A stretch of DNA of 64,000 nt from Bacteroidales bacterium (GCA_017540505.1 JAFYAW010000030.1:179040-243039); one strand, 5' to 3'. Counted from the first letter of the stretch, positions 20,528-29,687 are shown. Notes: generated by a model not told the origin, from the letters alone. Translations and numbers: made by a program.

Positions 20528-21190
20528 ATGGAAAAAGCTCAAATGAGAGAAGTTATCGCCAAGCGAGTGGCTAAGGAACTCAAGGATGGCGATGTTGTCA
20601 ATCTGGGTATTGGTCTCCCGACAATGGTACCCAACTATTTGCCGAAAGATGTGCATGTGATTCTCCAGACTGAGAATGGCATGATTGGTATGGGACCCAC
20701 TCCCGAGGAAGGCAAGGAGGATGACAACCTGATCAACTCCGGCGGCGGCTATATCACCGCACAGCCCGGTGCCGTCTCTTTCAGTTCCGCTGATTCCTTC
20801 GCCCTGATCCGCGGCGGTCATGTGGATGCCACCGTGCTGGGCGCTATGCAGGTGGACGAACACGGCGACATTGCCAACTGGATGATCCCTGGCAAGCTCA
20901 CCCCGGGTATGGGTGGTGCTATGGACCTTCTGGTGGGTGCCAAGACGGTCATCGTCGCGATGGAGCACACCCAGAAAGGTAATCCGAAGATCCTCCACAA
21001 ATGCAACCTGCCCCTCACCGCAATGGGTGCCGTCAATATGATCGTGACTGAGATGGGTGTCATGGTGGTCACCGACAAGGGCTTGGTTCTGACGGAGTTG
21101 CATCCCGAGTTCACCGTTGAGGATGTGAAGGCTGCCACCGAAGCCGACTTCACCGTCTCCCCGGATCTCAAACCCATGCAGCTGGATTAG
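20528..21190 (+). CDS. CoA-transferase subunit B (AtoA/ScoB family)
   Basis: 220 residues. NLGIGLPTMVPNYL, then the catalytic Glu49 in QTENGMIGMGP, then GHVDATVLGAMQVD are diagnostic of the beta subunit of family I 3-oxoacid or butyrate:acetoacetate CoA-transferases. The alpha subunit (AtoD-like), which completes the enzyme and normally sits directly upstream, is absent: the gene before it is the M50B protein. The downstream bcd-etfBA cluster points to a role in short-chain acyl-CoA metabolism. Confidence 0.88.
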   Translation: MEKAQMREVIAKRVAKELKDGDVVNLGIGLPTMVPNYLPKDVHVILQTENGMIGMGPTPEEGKEDDNLINSGGGYITAQPGAVSFSSADSFALIRGGHVDATVLGAMQVDEHGDIANWMIPGKLTPGMGGAMDLLVGAKTVIVAMEHTQKGNPKILHKCNLPLTAMGAVNMIVTEMGVMVVTDKGLVLTELHPEFTVEDVKAATEADFTVSPDLKPMQLD

Positions 21191-21357
21191 TTTAGAGTTG
21201 AGAGATTAGAGTTTAGAGTAGGGATTTGGTTGTTGGGTGTTGGATTTTTGACAATGTTATAACTGAAGATCTGAGACCGAAGAACAGCATTCGAATCCAA
21301 TACTCTTTCTAAATCAAACTATTATAGTATTTTACAATTTTAATCAAATATTGAAAA
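21191..21357. repeat. AT- and G-rich low-complexity spacer
   Basis: The first 60 bp are imperfect short units (TTTAGAGTTGAGAGATTAGA, then GGTTGTTGGGTGTTGG). The rest is AT rich. No promoter box or hairpin is clear, so it may be a spacer in the CoA-transferase to etfA transcript or hide an atypical promoter. Confidence 0.4.
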
Positions 21358-22497
21358 ATGGATTTTAGCTTAAACAAAAGAGAAGAACTCTTTCTGCAGA
21401 TGATTCGCAAGTTCGCGGCGGAAGAAGTTCAGCCGCTGGCTGCCGAAGTGGACGATCAGGAGCGTTTCCCGATAGAAACGGTTGAGAAGATGGCCAAGAT
21501 CGGCATTATGGGCATTCCCATCCCCGTGCAATACGGCGGGCAAGGCGCCACGAATCAGATGTATATTATGGCAGTGGAGGAACTGTCCAAGGTATGTGCC
21601 ACCACGGGTGTGATCGTGAGTGCGCACACGTCGCTCTGTATGAATCCGATTCTGGAATTCGGTACCGAGGAACAGAAAATGAAATATCTGCCTAAGCTGG
21701 CTTCTGGCGAATGGATCGGTGCTTTCGGTCTGACCGAGCCCAATGCCGGCACGGATGCCGCCATGCAGCAGACCACAGCCGTATTGGACGGCGATGAGTG
21801 GGTGCTCAACGGCAGCAAGATTTTCATCACCAACGCGGGTTACGCTCATGTCTATGTGATCATGGCCATGACCGACAAGTCGCTCGGCACGAAGGGCATC
21901 TCCGCCTTCATCGTGGAGAAGGGCACGCCCGGTTTCTCCATCGGCAAGAAGGAGAAGAAGATGGGTATCCGTGGTTCCGCCACCTGCGAGCTGATTTTTG
22001 AAAACTGCCGCATCCCGAAGGAGAACCTCCTCGGCGAGCTCGGCAAGGGCTTCAAGATCGCCATGATGACGTTGGACGGCGGCCGTATCGGTATCGCTTC
22101 CCAGGCACTCGGCATCGCCCAAGGAGCTCTGGACGCCACGGTGAAATACACGAAGGAGAGAAAACAGTTCGGCAAGACGCTGGCCCAGTTCCAGAACACA
22201 CAGTTCCAGATGGCCAACTTGGAGACCAAGGTGCAGGCTGCGCGCCTGCTGGTCCGTCAGGCCGCCTGGAAGAAGGATATGCACCTCCCGTATTCCGTGG
22301 ATGCCGCCATGGCCAAGCTGTATTGCGCTGAGACAGCGATGGAAACCACCACCAAGTGCGTGCAGTTCCACGGCGGTTACGGCTACACCCGTGAGTACGA
22401 GATCGAACGCATGATGCGCGACGCCAAAATCACGGAGATCTATGAAGGCACCTCCGAAGTCCAACGCATGGTCATCGCCGGCAAATTATTCAAATAA
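21358..22497 (+). CDS. Acyl-CoA dehydrogenase, short-chain (butyryl-CoA dehydrogenase type)
   Basis: 379 residues, standard for the family. FAD and substrate motifs are present: GAFGLTEPNAGTDA, ITNAGYAHVYVIMA and the C-terminal YEGTSEVQR, in which Glu363 is the catalytic base. The pairing with etfBA downstream and a CoA-transferase subunit upstream fits butyryl-CoA dehydrogenase in a fermentative butyrate or amino-acid pathway. Direction of the reaction cannot be told from sequence. Confidence 0.9.
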   Translation: MDFSLNKREELFLQMIRKFAAEEVQPLAAEVDDQERFPIETVEKMAKIGIMGIPIPVQYGGQGATNQMYIMAVEELSKVCATTGVIVSAHTSLCMNPILEFGTEEQKMKYLPKLASGEWIGAFGLTEPNAGTDAAMQQTTAVLDGDEWVLNGSKIFITNAGYAHVYVIMAMTDKSLGTKGISAFIVEKGTPGFSIGKKEKKMGIRGSATCELIFENCRIPKENLLGELGKGFKIAMMTLDGGRIGIASQALGIAQGALDATVKYTKERKQFGKTLAQFQNTQFQMANLETKVQAARLLVRQAAWKKDMHLPYSVDAAMAKLYCAETAMETTTKCVQFHGGYGYTREYEIERMMRDAKITEIYEGTSEVQRMVIAGKLFK

Positions 22498-22512
22498 ACC
22501 AATTGATTGTTG

Positions 22513-22540
22513 GTAGAGACGCAATGCATTGCGTCTTTAG
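22513..22540. repeat. 28-bp palindromic element, copy 3, intergenic
   Basis: Starts GTAGAGACGCAATG, identical to the half-site of the perfect GH2 copy at 12934; the right arm has two changes (GCGTCTTTAG). It sits between the acyl-CoA dehydrogenase and etfB. Confidence 0.8.
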
Positions 22541-22566
22541 CATAAAAAACAAATATCGACAGAACA

Positions 22567-23349
22567 ATGAATATTATAGTAACGATAAAACAGGTTCCGA
22601 ATACCAATGTTATTAAAATTAATCCGGTGACCGGCACGTTGATTCGCGATGGTGTTCCCTCCATCTTGAATCCGGACGATGCCTCCGCTCTGGAAATGGC
22701 CTTGCAGCTGAAGGACAAGTTCGGTGCGCATGTCACTGTGATCACGATGGGTCCGCCACAGGCCGACGCCATCTGCCGCGAGGCTTTCGCCATGGGGGCC
22801 GACCGTGCCATCCTGCTCTCCGACCGCAAGTTCGCGGGCGCAGACACGTTAGCAACCTCGTATGCCCTCTCCGGCGCCATCAAGACACTTGATTATGATC
22901 TTATCCTCGCCGGCCGTCAGGCCATCGACGGCGACACGGCCCAGACGCCGGTCTCTCTGGCCCAGCATCTCGACCTTCCGCAGGTGACATACGCCACCAA
23001 CTTGGATTTTGACGGGCAGAAACGCTGCACGGTCACCAAGGAGACGGAAGAGGGATACCAGATCCTGGAAGTGGAAACGCCGTGCGTGCTCACCGTCCTC
23101 TCATCCGCCATCAAACCCCGCTACATGACCGTCAAGGGCATCATGGAAGCCTACGATAAGGAGGTGGAAGTGTGGGGTGCCGACAAGCTGGACGTTGACC
23201 CTGACCGCCTCGGTCTTTCCGGCTCGCCCACGCGTGTGAAGAAATCCTTCACCAAACCGCAGAAACAACCGGGCGAGATTTTCGAAGTGGATCCCGAAGA
23301 GGCTGTGGAAATCATCGTTAAAAAAATGAAAGAAAAACATATTATTTAA
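22567..23349 (+). CDS. etfB: Electron transfer flavoprotein beta subunit
   Basis: 260 residues. IIVTIKQVPNTN opens the nucleotide-binding fold and DLILAGRQAIDGDTAQTP is the FAD/AMP region. The RQAIDGDTAQ form is the one I associate with bifurcating Etf proteins paired with butyryl-CoA dehydrogenase, so NADH-driven bifurcation is possible. The etfA gene follows after 17 nt. Confidence 0.93.
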   Translation: MNIIVTIKQVPNTNVIKINPVTGTLIRDGVPSILNPDDASALEMALQLKDKFGAHVTVITMGPPQADAICREAFAMGADRAILLSDRKFAGADTLATSYALSGAIKTLDYDLILAGRQAIDGDTAQTPVSLAQHLDLPQVTYATNLDFDGQKRCTVTKETEEGYQILEVETPCVLTVLSSAIKPRYMTVKGIMEAYDKEVEVWGADKLDVDPDRLGLSGSPTRVKKSFTKPQKQPGEIFEVDPEEAVEIIVKKMKEKHII

Positions 23350-23366
23350 CCGAGAATTTAGAGACA

Positions 23367-24374
23367 ATGGAAAAATCAGATTATAAGAATATTCATGTTT
23401 TTGTGGAACAACGCGACAGCGTTATCCAATCCGTGGCCTTGGAATTGCTCGGTAAGGCGCACGAACTGTCCGCCGACCTGCATGAGAAGGTCGTGGCTGT
23501 CCTGGCCGGATACCAGATCAAGGACCAGGCCCAGATGTTGATCGAATACGGTGCCGACGAGGTGATCTGTATGGATGCTCCCGAGCTGAAGGACTATCTG
23601 ACGGAACAATACACGCAGGCCATCTACCAACTGGTGATGGAGTACAAGCCCAGCATCATGCTGATCGGCGCCTCCACCATCGGACGTGACCTGGCTCCGC
23701 GTTTGGCGTGCCGCCTCAACACGGGCCTCACCGCTGACTGCACGAAACTTGAAATCACGGAAGACATGCAGCTGGCCTCTACACGTCCCGCTTTCGGCGG
23801 CAACCTGATGGCCACTATCCTCAACACGGAACATCGTCCGCAGATGTCCACCGTGCGTCCGGGCGTGATGCAGAAGATGGCCCGCGACAACAGCCGCAAG
23901 GGCGACATCATCGACTTCAAGCCCACATTCGACGAGAGCAAGTTCAAAGTGCGCTTGGTGAAGAATGTGAAAGAGAACAAGGGCGTTGTGGACATCACCG
24001 ATGCCAAGATACTCATCTCCGGCGGTCGTGGCGTGGGCTGCAAGGCCGGCTTCGACAAGCTGCAGGCCTTGGCCGACGTGCTGCCTGGCGCGGAAGTCTC
24101 CTCTTCCCGTGCCATGGTGGATGCCGGCATCATTGACCATTGCCGTCAGGTGGGACAAACGGGCAAGACTGTCCGTCCGAACCTCTATATGGCCTGTGGT
24201 ATCAGCGGTGCTATCCAGCACCTGGCCGGTATGGAAGAGTCCGACCTGATCATCGCCATCAACAAGGATAAGTTCGCACCGATCTTCGGCGTGGCCGACC
24301 TCGGCATCGTCTGTGATCTCAACAAGGTAGTTCCTCTGCTTACCACACGCCTGGCCAAGGAAATCGAAAAATAA
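23367..24374 (+). CDS. etfA: Electron transfer flavoprotein alpha subunit
   Basis: 335 residues. The N-terminal half carries the Etf fold and the C-terminal FAD domain shows [35 protein letters not shown] and [17 protein letters not shown], the alpha-subunit FAD signature. It forms the EtfAB partner of the dehydrogenase. Its stop overlaps the lolD start by one base (TAATG), tying LolD to this transcript. Confidence 0.95.
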   Translation: MEKSDYKNIHVFVEQRDSVIQSVALELLGKAHELSADLHEKVVAVLAGYQIKDQAQMLIEYGADEVICMDAPELKDYLTEQYTQAIYQLVMEYKPSIMLIGASTIGRDLAPRLACRLNTGLTADCTKLEITEDMQLASTRPAFGGNLMATILNTEHRPQMSTVRPGVMQKMARDNSRKGDIIDFKPTFDESKFKVRLVKNVKENKGVVDITDAKILISGGRGVGCKAGFDKLQALADVLPGAEVSSSRAMVDAGIIDHCRQVGQTGKTVRPNLYMACGISGAIQHLAGMEESDLIIAINKDKFAPIFGVADLGIVCDLNKVVPLLTTRLAKEIEK

Positions 24375-25027
24375 TGATTGACATCCGCCATGTCGAGAAG
24401 CGTTTTGGGGACCTTCATGTGCTGAAGGACATCACGCTGACCATTGAGAAGTCCAAGGTTGTGACGATTGTCGGCCCCTCCGGGGCCGGCAAGTCAACCT
24501 TGTTGCATCTTATCGGCACCCTTGACCGTGCCGACAGCGGTGAGATACTCCTCAACGGCGTGAATGTGACCACCCTTACTGACAACCAGTTGTCGGAATT
24601 CCGCAACCGTCACATTGGCTTCGTATTCCAGTTTCACCAGTTGCTCCCTGAATTCACCGCGGTGGAGAATGTGGCGCTGCCGGCCATGATTGCGGGCCAA
24701 TCCAAGAAGGAGGCACTGCTCCATGCGACCGAGCTGCTGGATTTTCTGAAGCTGTCGGACAGGGTAGGGCACAAGCCTAACGAACTCTCCGGCGGCGAAC
24801 AGCAGCGCGTGGCTGTCGCCCGGGCGCTGATGAACAACCCCGAGCTCATCCTTGCTGATGAGCCGTCTGGCAATCTGGATACCGAGAACGCGAAAAAGCT
24901 CCATCAGCTCTTCTTCGACCTGCGTGACCAATTTCACCAAACATTTGTCATTGTCACCCATAATGTGGAACTGGCCGCCCTGTCCGACAGAACCATTGTC
25001 CTGCAAGACGGCAAAGTTATACAATAA
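24374..25027 (+). CDS. lolD: ABC transporter ATP-binding protein, LolD family
   Basis: 217 residues. Walker A is GPSGAGKST, the signature is LSGGEQQR and Walker B is [21 protein letters not shown] is the LolD/MacB-type Q-loop region. LolD powers release of lipoproteins from the inner membrane with LolC/E, neither of which is in the window. A MacB-like role is an alternative. It overlaps etfA by one base. Confidence 0.82.
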   Translation: MIDIRHVEKRFGDLHVLKDITLTIEKSKVVTIVGPSGAGKSTLLHLIGTLDRADSGEILLNGVNVTTLTDNQLSEFRNRHIGFVFQFHQLLPEFTAVENVALPAMIAGQSKKEALLHATELLDFLKLSDRVGHKPNELSGGEQQRVAVARALMNNPELILADEPSGNLDTENAKKLHQLFFDLRDQFHQTFVIVTHNVELAALSDRTIVLQDGKVIQ

Positions 25028-25032
25028 TCATT

Positions 25033-25692
25033 ATGAAAAGAAACACACTATTCGTTATTTTATGCTGCTGCATCATTGCTTTCAGCGGCTGTAGCATCCT
25101 TCAATTCTCCAATCTGCTGAACTGCAAGTTCGCCATGGCGGGCGTACGCAACGTGACGTGGGCGGGCATCAATTTCAGCAACATCAGCAGTCCGAGCGAC
25201 CTCTCCCTCACCAACCTCACCAAGGCGTTGGATGTCATCAAGCGGATGGACTTCAACATCACCTGTGATGTGAATGTGAAGACGGAGAACCCCACCAACC
25301 GCATGGCACGGTTGATCGGCTACGACTATGAACTGTTTTTGGACAACCAGACCAATCCCATCGCCACGGGAAGCAGTCGCGACAAGGAGTACATCATTCC
25401 GGCCAACAGCACGATGGAGATTCCCATTCCAGTGAAAATGGACCTGGTGTCTGTTGTGAAAAACAAGGAGGTCGGAAGCATCATAAAATGTATCAAGGAC
25501 ATTCAGGGCAAAGGAAATGGCACATCCTCGGATGTTACCGTGAAGTTCACCCCTTACCTCAGTATGGGGCGGGCTCCCGTCCGATTGTCACCCCTGACGC
25601 TCACAAAGACGTTCCAGTCATCCGAAAAAATGTCCAAGAAAGAACGAAAAGAGCTTGATAAATCCTCTAATTCAATCAAATCAAAACGTTAA
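25033..25692 (+). CDS. LEA2-like lipoprotein
   Basis: 219 residues. Lipobox FSGC (Cys20). The middle (about 75-140: MDFNITCDVNVKTENPTN, YDYELFLDNQ, IIPANSTMEIPIPVKMDL) has the pattern of the LEA type 2/WHy beta-sandwich domain. The tail is strongly basic (KKERKELDKS...KSKR). Role unknown. It starts 5 nt after lolD and so is probably co-transcribed. Confidence 0.7.
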   Translation: MKRNTLFVILCCCIIAFSGCSILQFSNLLNCKFAMAGVRNVTWAGINFSNISSPSDLSLTNLTKALDVIKRMDFNITCDVNVKTENPTNRMARLIGYDYELFLDNQTNPIATGSSRDKEYIIPANSTMEIPIPVKMDLVSVVKNKEVGSIIKCIKDIQGKGNGTSSDVTVKFTPYLSMGRAPVRLSPLTLTKTFQSSEKMSKKERKELDKSSNSIKSKR

Positions 25693-25720
25693 CAATAGTA
25701 ACCTTTTAAATCAAAAATTC

Positions 25721-26209
25721 ATGATCCAAAGAATTCAATCCATATTCCTGCTCGTGGCAGCGGTGATTCCCATAGTCATGTTGTTTACTCCTATCGGATA
25801 TGTGAATACCCCCGATGTGCAGTATGTCTATAACAGTCTTACTCTCAAGATGAATGTACCTGAGGGCCATGCCGTTCTCCGTCTCTATTATGTGGGCTTC
25901 TGTCTGCTGCTGTGTTCTGTACTCTCGCTGATTGCGCTGTTCACCTTCAAGAATCGCGTACGTCAGACACAGATTGTCTCCATCTGCATGATTGTCTATC
26001 TGGTCACGCTGATGCTGATGCTCTGGGTGTGTCCGGATGTGGTTTTCAAGAAATTCTTCACCCTTAAAGAGACCACCTATGATTTCCAGTTTGCAAACAA
26101 GGTTGTATTATTGATTCTTGTATGTGTGGAGGCGGCATGTCTCTATCTGGCCAACAAGTTCATCAAGAAGGATGAAGCATTGGTGCGCGCCGCCGACCGT
26201 TTGCGCTAA
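25721..26209 (+). CDS. DUF4293 membrane protein
   Basis: 162 residues from ATG 25721. The N-terminus MIQRIQSIFLLVAAVIPI and the terminal AADRLR match the DUF4293 family, known in Bacteroidetes only as a four-helix membrane protein of unknown function. Four hydrophobic segments are visible (about 8-25, 55-78, 85-107, 125-143). Last gene of the etf-lolD run. Confidence 0.85.
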   Translation: MIQRIQSIFLLVAAVIPIVMLFTPIGYVNTPDVQYVYNSLTLKMNVPEGHAVLRLYYVGFCLLLCSVLSLIALFTFKNRVRQTQIVSICMIVYLVTLMLMLWVCPDVVFKKFFTLKETTYDFQFANKVVLLILVCVEAACLYLANKFIKKDEALVRAADRLR

Positions 26210-26229
26210 GCGGGTCCAATAGGCGGATG

Positions 26230-27237
26230 TCAGCGGATGTCATCCACCAACGTCTGGACATCATCCTCAGTAGTGTCCCAAGAGGTGACCAAACGGACTT
26301 CGCGGGTGTTTTCATCCCAGATGTAAAAGAAATGTTTCCTGAGCAGTGCCTCGCATTGTTCAGGATTCATTTTAAATAGGAGGGTGTTAGCCTGCGTGGG
26401 CTGTGTGAACGGGAATCCTTTTGCTTCCAGTTTTGCACGGAGTAATTGCGCCATATTGTTGGCGTTCTGAGCATTGCGGTAAAGGAGACCGTCCCGCACG
26501 TATGCTGAGAACTGCGCGGATATGAACCGCATTTTGGAACACAGCTGGGTGGACTGTTTGCGCAGGTATTTGAGGTTTTCGGAAAGTTCGGGGCGGAAGG
26601 CGATGACCGACTCGGCCATCATGCAGCCGTTCTTTGTGCCACCGAAGCTGATGATGTCGGCGCCACAGTCCACGGTAATGTCACGAACGCTCTTACCAAG
26701 GGCCACCGCAGCATTGGCGAGACGCGCCCCGTCAATATGGAGGTACATCTGATAACCGTGCACGAAGTCGGCCAGCCGGCGTATTTCTTCGGGGCTGTAA
26801 ACGGTGCCCAGTTCGGTGCATTGCGAGATATAGACCATCTTGGGTTGTGAATGGTGCTCGAAGCCGAAGCCGTGCAGTAGCGGACGGATGAGTTCCGGGG
26901 TGAGCTTTCCGTCAGGGGTGTCCACCTCCTTGACGACGGCACCGCTGAGCAGGGTGGGGGCCCCGCACTCATCCACGGCGATATGGGCGGTCCGGGCCGC
27001 AATGACGGCATTCCAAGGCTGGCAGCATGCTCGGATGGCGCACACATTGGCCCCCGTGCCGTTGAACACAAAATAAGGGGCCGCCTCGGGACCAAACAGG
27101 TTGCGAAGGTCCTGTATGGCCGTCTCGGTCCAGGGGTCGTCCCCGTAGGCGATGGCATGGTCAGTGTTGGCTTGAAGAATGGCGTCCATCACCTGCGGAT
27201 GCACACCCGAATTGTTGTCACTTCCAAAACTTCTCAT
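26230..27237 (-). CDS. ltaE: Threonine aldolase-family PLP enzyme
   Basis: 335 residues. FGSDNNSGVHP at the start, Asp169 in LHIDGARLANA and the PLP lysine Lys202 in SFGGTKNG are the low-specificity L-threonine aldolase motifs. It splits threonine or allo-threonine to glycine and acetaldehyde. The length (about 335-345) fits. It has its own promoter, divergent from the GlsB-like gene, and converges on the DUF4293 gene with 20 bp between. Confidence 0.88.
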   Translation of the reverse strand: MRSFGSDNNSGVHPQVMDAILQANTDHAIAYGDDPWTETAIQDLRNLFGPEAAPYFVFNGTGANVCAIRACCQPWNAVIAARTAHIAVDECGAPTLLSGAVVKEVDTPDGKLTPELIRPLLHGFGFEHHSQPKMVYISQCTELGTVYSPEEIRRLADFVHGYQMYLHIDGARLANAAVALGKSVRDITVDCGADIISFGGTKNGCMMAESVIAFRPELSENLKYLRKQSTQLCSKMRFISAQFSAYVRDGLLYRNAQNANNMAQLLRAKLEAKGFPFTQPTQANTLLFKMNPEQCEALLRKHFFYIWDENTREVRLVTSWDTTEDDVQTLVDDIR

Positions 27238-27267
27238 AGTAAAAAAACATTCGGTTGGTTACGGTTG

Positions 27268-27275
27268 CAAAAGTA
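27268..27275 (-). promoter_or_regulatory. -7 promoter element for the threonine aldolase gene
   Basis: Minus-strand TACTTTTG, 30 nt before the ATG at 27237. Only 9 bp separate it from the opposite promoter. Confidence 0.65.
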
Positions 27276-27284
27276 CATTTTTTG

Positions 27285-27292
27285 TATTTTTG
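27285..27292 (+). promoter_or_regulatory. -7 promoter element for the GlsB/YeaQ-like gene
   Basis: TATTTTTG, 35 nt before the ATG at 27328. Confidence 0.65.
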
Positions 27293-27327
27293 CGAACATT
27301 TTTTTGTCTCACTAAAATTTTTAAATT

Positions 27328-27573
27328 ATGTGGAGCATTATTCTTTATTTGCTTTTAGGCGCTGTGGCCGGCTGGTTAGCTGGTAACCTGATGCGCGGCG
27401 GCGGCTTCGGCCTCCTTTGGAACATCATCATCGGTATTATCGGTGGTTTTATCGGCGGATGGCTGATGAGCCTCATCGGCATCCAGAAGGCCGGTCTTCT
27501 CTGGGAACTCATTGTGGCCGTGATTGGCGCAGTGGTGCTTCTGTTCGTTGTTTCACTTATTAAGAAAAAATAA
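27328..27573 (+). CDS. GlsB/YeaQ/YmgE-family membrane protein
   Basis: 81 residues, three hydrophobic segments rich in Gly: LGAVAGWLAGNLMRGGGFG, then IIIGIIGGFIGGWLM, then LIVAVIGAVVLLFVVSLIKKK. This is the transglycosylase-associated (YeaQ) family, linked to envelope stress in several bacteria, function unclear. It is followed by a strong terminator and stands alone. Confidence 0.9.
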   Translation: MWSIILYLLLGAVAGWLAGNLMRGGGFGLLWNIIIGIIGGFIGGWLMSLIGIQKAGLLWELIVAVIGAVVLLFVVSLIKKK

Positions 27574-27582
27574 CATTATTTC

Positions 27583-27609
27583 AGGTTTGGCGGAAGCCAA
27601 ACCTTTTTC
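27583..27609 (+). terminator. Rho-independent terminator after the GlsB-like gene
   Basis: AGGTTTGGC-GGAA-GCCAAACCT, a perfect 9-bp stem with GGAA loop, followed by TTTTCTTT. Confidence 0.85.
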
Positions 27610-27644
27610 TTTGAAAAATCATCAATACAATTATTATTTAATAC

Positions 27645-29051
27645 ATGAAAAAACTCTTTTTTGTTCTGCTGGGCTGCTGCACTTTCTTGCTTGTCCCGGC
27701 ACAAACCGTCACCAAGAACGGTGGTCTCTCCAACGATCAGCTCCAATCGCTCAAATCCTCCTACAAGGCTACTGCCTCGGACAAGGCGTTGCGCAATGCC
27801 GTGGTAACCAATGACATAAACAAGCTGGCCAAGAACTACGAAAACGCCACGGTTTTTGATGCCCATTTCTCCAACCAAGTGCCCTCCAAGGCCATCACCG
27901 ATCAGGAATCGTCGGGACGCTGCTGGATGTTCACGGGCATGAACGTGCTGCGCTCGAAGGCCATCCGCAAATACAACCTGCCGGCGGACTTCCAGTTCTC
28001 GCAGTGCTACACCTTCTTCTGGGACCAGTTAGAGAAGTCCAATCTCTTCCTGCAGGCCATTTTGGACAACCGCGCCAAGTCGATGGACGACGAGACGGTG
28101 AAATGGCTGTTCCAGAATCCGTTGAGCGACGGCGGCCAGTTCACGGGCATTGCCAATCTGGTGGCCAAGTACGGCATCATGCCGAAGGATGCCATGCCGG
28201 AGACCTACAGCAGCAACCATACATCCCAGATCTCATCACTGATAAAGCTGAAACTCCGCGAGGATGCGCTTGTTTTGCGTGATATGGCCAACAACAAAGG
28301 CACGACGGAGAAGATGCTGCAGGACAAGAAGATGGAAATGCTGCAGACTGTCTATCGCATGCTGGTCATCGCTTTTGGCGAACCGCCGGCGGAGTTCACG
28401 TGGACCCAGCGCGACGCCAAGGGAAACGTGGTCAGCACGGAGACCTACACGCCGAAATCCTTTGCCGCCAAATTCGCGAACGACGACTTCACCACCTACT
28501 ACATGGTGATGAACGATCCCACCCGCGAATATTACAAGGTATATGAGATTGAGTATGACCGCCATGTGTATGACGGAAACAACTGGAAATACCTCAATTT
28601 ACCGATGGATGAAATCGCGAAAATGGCCATTGCCTCCCTGAAAGACAGCACGATGATGTATTTTTCCTGCGATGTGGGCAAGTTCCTCGACCGTGACAAG
28701 GGCTATATGGACGTGAACAATTTCGACTACGGATCTTTGTTCAACACCACCTTCGGCATGGACAAGAAACAGCGCATCCAGACATACGCCAGCCTCTCCT
28801 CGCACGCCATGACGCTCTGCGCCGTGGACCTTGACAAGGACGGCAATCCGCTCAAATGGATGGTGGAAAACAGCTGGGGCAGCAAGTACGGACACAACGG
28901 ATTCCTCATCATGACCAACGAATGGTTCAACGAATACATGTTCCGTCTGGTGGTGGAAAAGAAATACATCCCTGCTGCCACGCTTAAACTTTTCGACCAG
29001 AAACCCATCATGCTACCCGCTTGGGACCCGTTGTTCGCCCCCGAGGAGTAA
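27645..29051 (+). CDS. Exported bleomycin-hydrolase / aminopeptidase C-like cysteine peptidase
   Basis: 468 residues. Papain-fold C1B family: Gln87, Cys93 in ESSGRCWMF, His387 in LSSHAMTLCAVD, Asn409 in WMVENSWGSKYG. Members are usually cytosolic aminopeptidases, but here a clear signal peptide (1-20, KKLFFVLLGCCTFLLVPAQ) predicts export, as in some gut Bacteroidetes. A possible lipobox-like GCC is present but no fitting context. It probably trims peptides in the periplasm or outside. A DUF2147 gene follows after 33 nt. Confidence 0.88.
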   Translation: MKKLFFVLLGCCTFLLVPAQTVTKNGGLSNDQLQSLKSSYKATASDKALRNAVVTNDINKLAKNYENATVFDAHFSNQVPSKAITDQESSGRCWMFTGMNVLRSKAIRKYNLPADFQFSQCYTFFWDQLEKSNLFLQAILDNRAKSMDDETVKWLFQNPLSDGGQFTGIANLVAKYGIMPKDAMPETYSSNHTSQISSLIKLKLREDALVLRDMANNKGTTEKMLQDKKMEMLQTVYRMLVIAFGEPPAEFTWTQRDAKGNVVSTETYTPKSFAAKFANDDFTTYYMVMNDPTREYYKVYEIEYDRHVYDGNNWKYLNLPMDEIAKMAIASLKDSTMMYFSCDVGKFLDRDKGYMDVNNFDYGSLFNTTFGMDKKQRIQTYASLSSHAMTLCAVDLDKDGNPLKWMVENSWGSKYGHNGFLIMTNEWFNEYMFRLVVEKKYIPAATLKLFDQKPIMLPAWDPLFAPEE

Positions 29052-29084
29052 ACCGATTGTTTCACTATTATAATAAATGTTAAA

Positions 29085-29504
29085 ATGAAAAAGATATTCC
29101 TGATAATGACGGCCCTTTTGGTCAGTTCCATGCTATTTGCACAGAATCCGGATGCAATTTGTGGGATTTGGCACTCAGTGGACCCATTCTCGAAAGAGGG
29201 CTCGCAATGCGAGGTTTACAAAGCGGCCAACGGCACCTATGAGGCCAAGGTGGTGTGGGTGGAGAACCCCAAGAAGAAACCCCAGCTCGGCCTGGTCTTT
29301 ATGACGGGGTTGACTTACAATGCCAAAGAGAAAGAGTATCAGAACGGGAAACTGAAATACCCTGGCAAGAAAGGAACCTACAAGACCTACATCCGTTTAG
29401 TGAACGACAACAAGACGATGAAAATGCGCGGTTATCTGGGTGTTTCCCTCTTCGGCATGACCGTTGACTGGACTCGCGAGAGCAAGTTGCGGGAGCAGAA
29501 GTGA
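29085..29504 (+). CDS. DUF2147-family secreted protein
   Basis: 139 residues with a signal peptide (1-20, ending SMLFAQ). The mature chain begins ICGIWHSVDPF, continues CEVYKAANGTYEAKVVWVEN and YQNGKLKYPGKKGTYKTYIRLV, and ends MRGYLGVSLFGMTVDWTR, the calycin-like pattern of DUF2147. Function unknown. It lies downstream of the peptidase and before a terminator. Confidence 0.8.
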   Translation: MKKIFLIMTALLVSSMLFAQNPDAICGIWHSVDPFSKEGSQCEVYKAANGTYEAKVVWVENPKKKPQLGLVFMTGLTYNAKEKEYQNGKLKYPGKKGTYKTYIRLVNDNKTMKMRGYLGVSLFGMTVDWTRESKLREQK

Positions 29505-29571
29505 GTTTGGCCATTAGCCTTTCAGATTAAGACACCAAGTAATTAAGCAACTAAGATCCTGAAGAGTATAG

Positions 29572-29603
29572 AAAAAAGGAGGGCCGGAAGGTTCTCCTTT
29601 TTT
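29572..29603 (+). terminator. Rho-independent terminator after the DUF2147 gene
   Basis: A long stem (AAAAAAGGAGGGCC with GGTTCTCCTTTTTT, two G-T pairs) closed by a GGAA loop and ending in a T run. Confidence 0.85.
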
Positions 29604-29687
29604 CACAATCTTGAGAAGAACGAACCGATAGCTGCACGAGCTCGAGAAAAATTTTTCAACAACGAATGGAGTATATGAAAAATTTTG

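Noticed and set aside
21370-22464. 364-codon minus-strand frame opposite the acyl-CoA dehydrogenase
   Set aside because: Antisense image; residue composition not protein-like.
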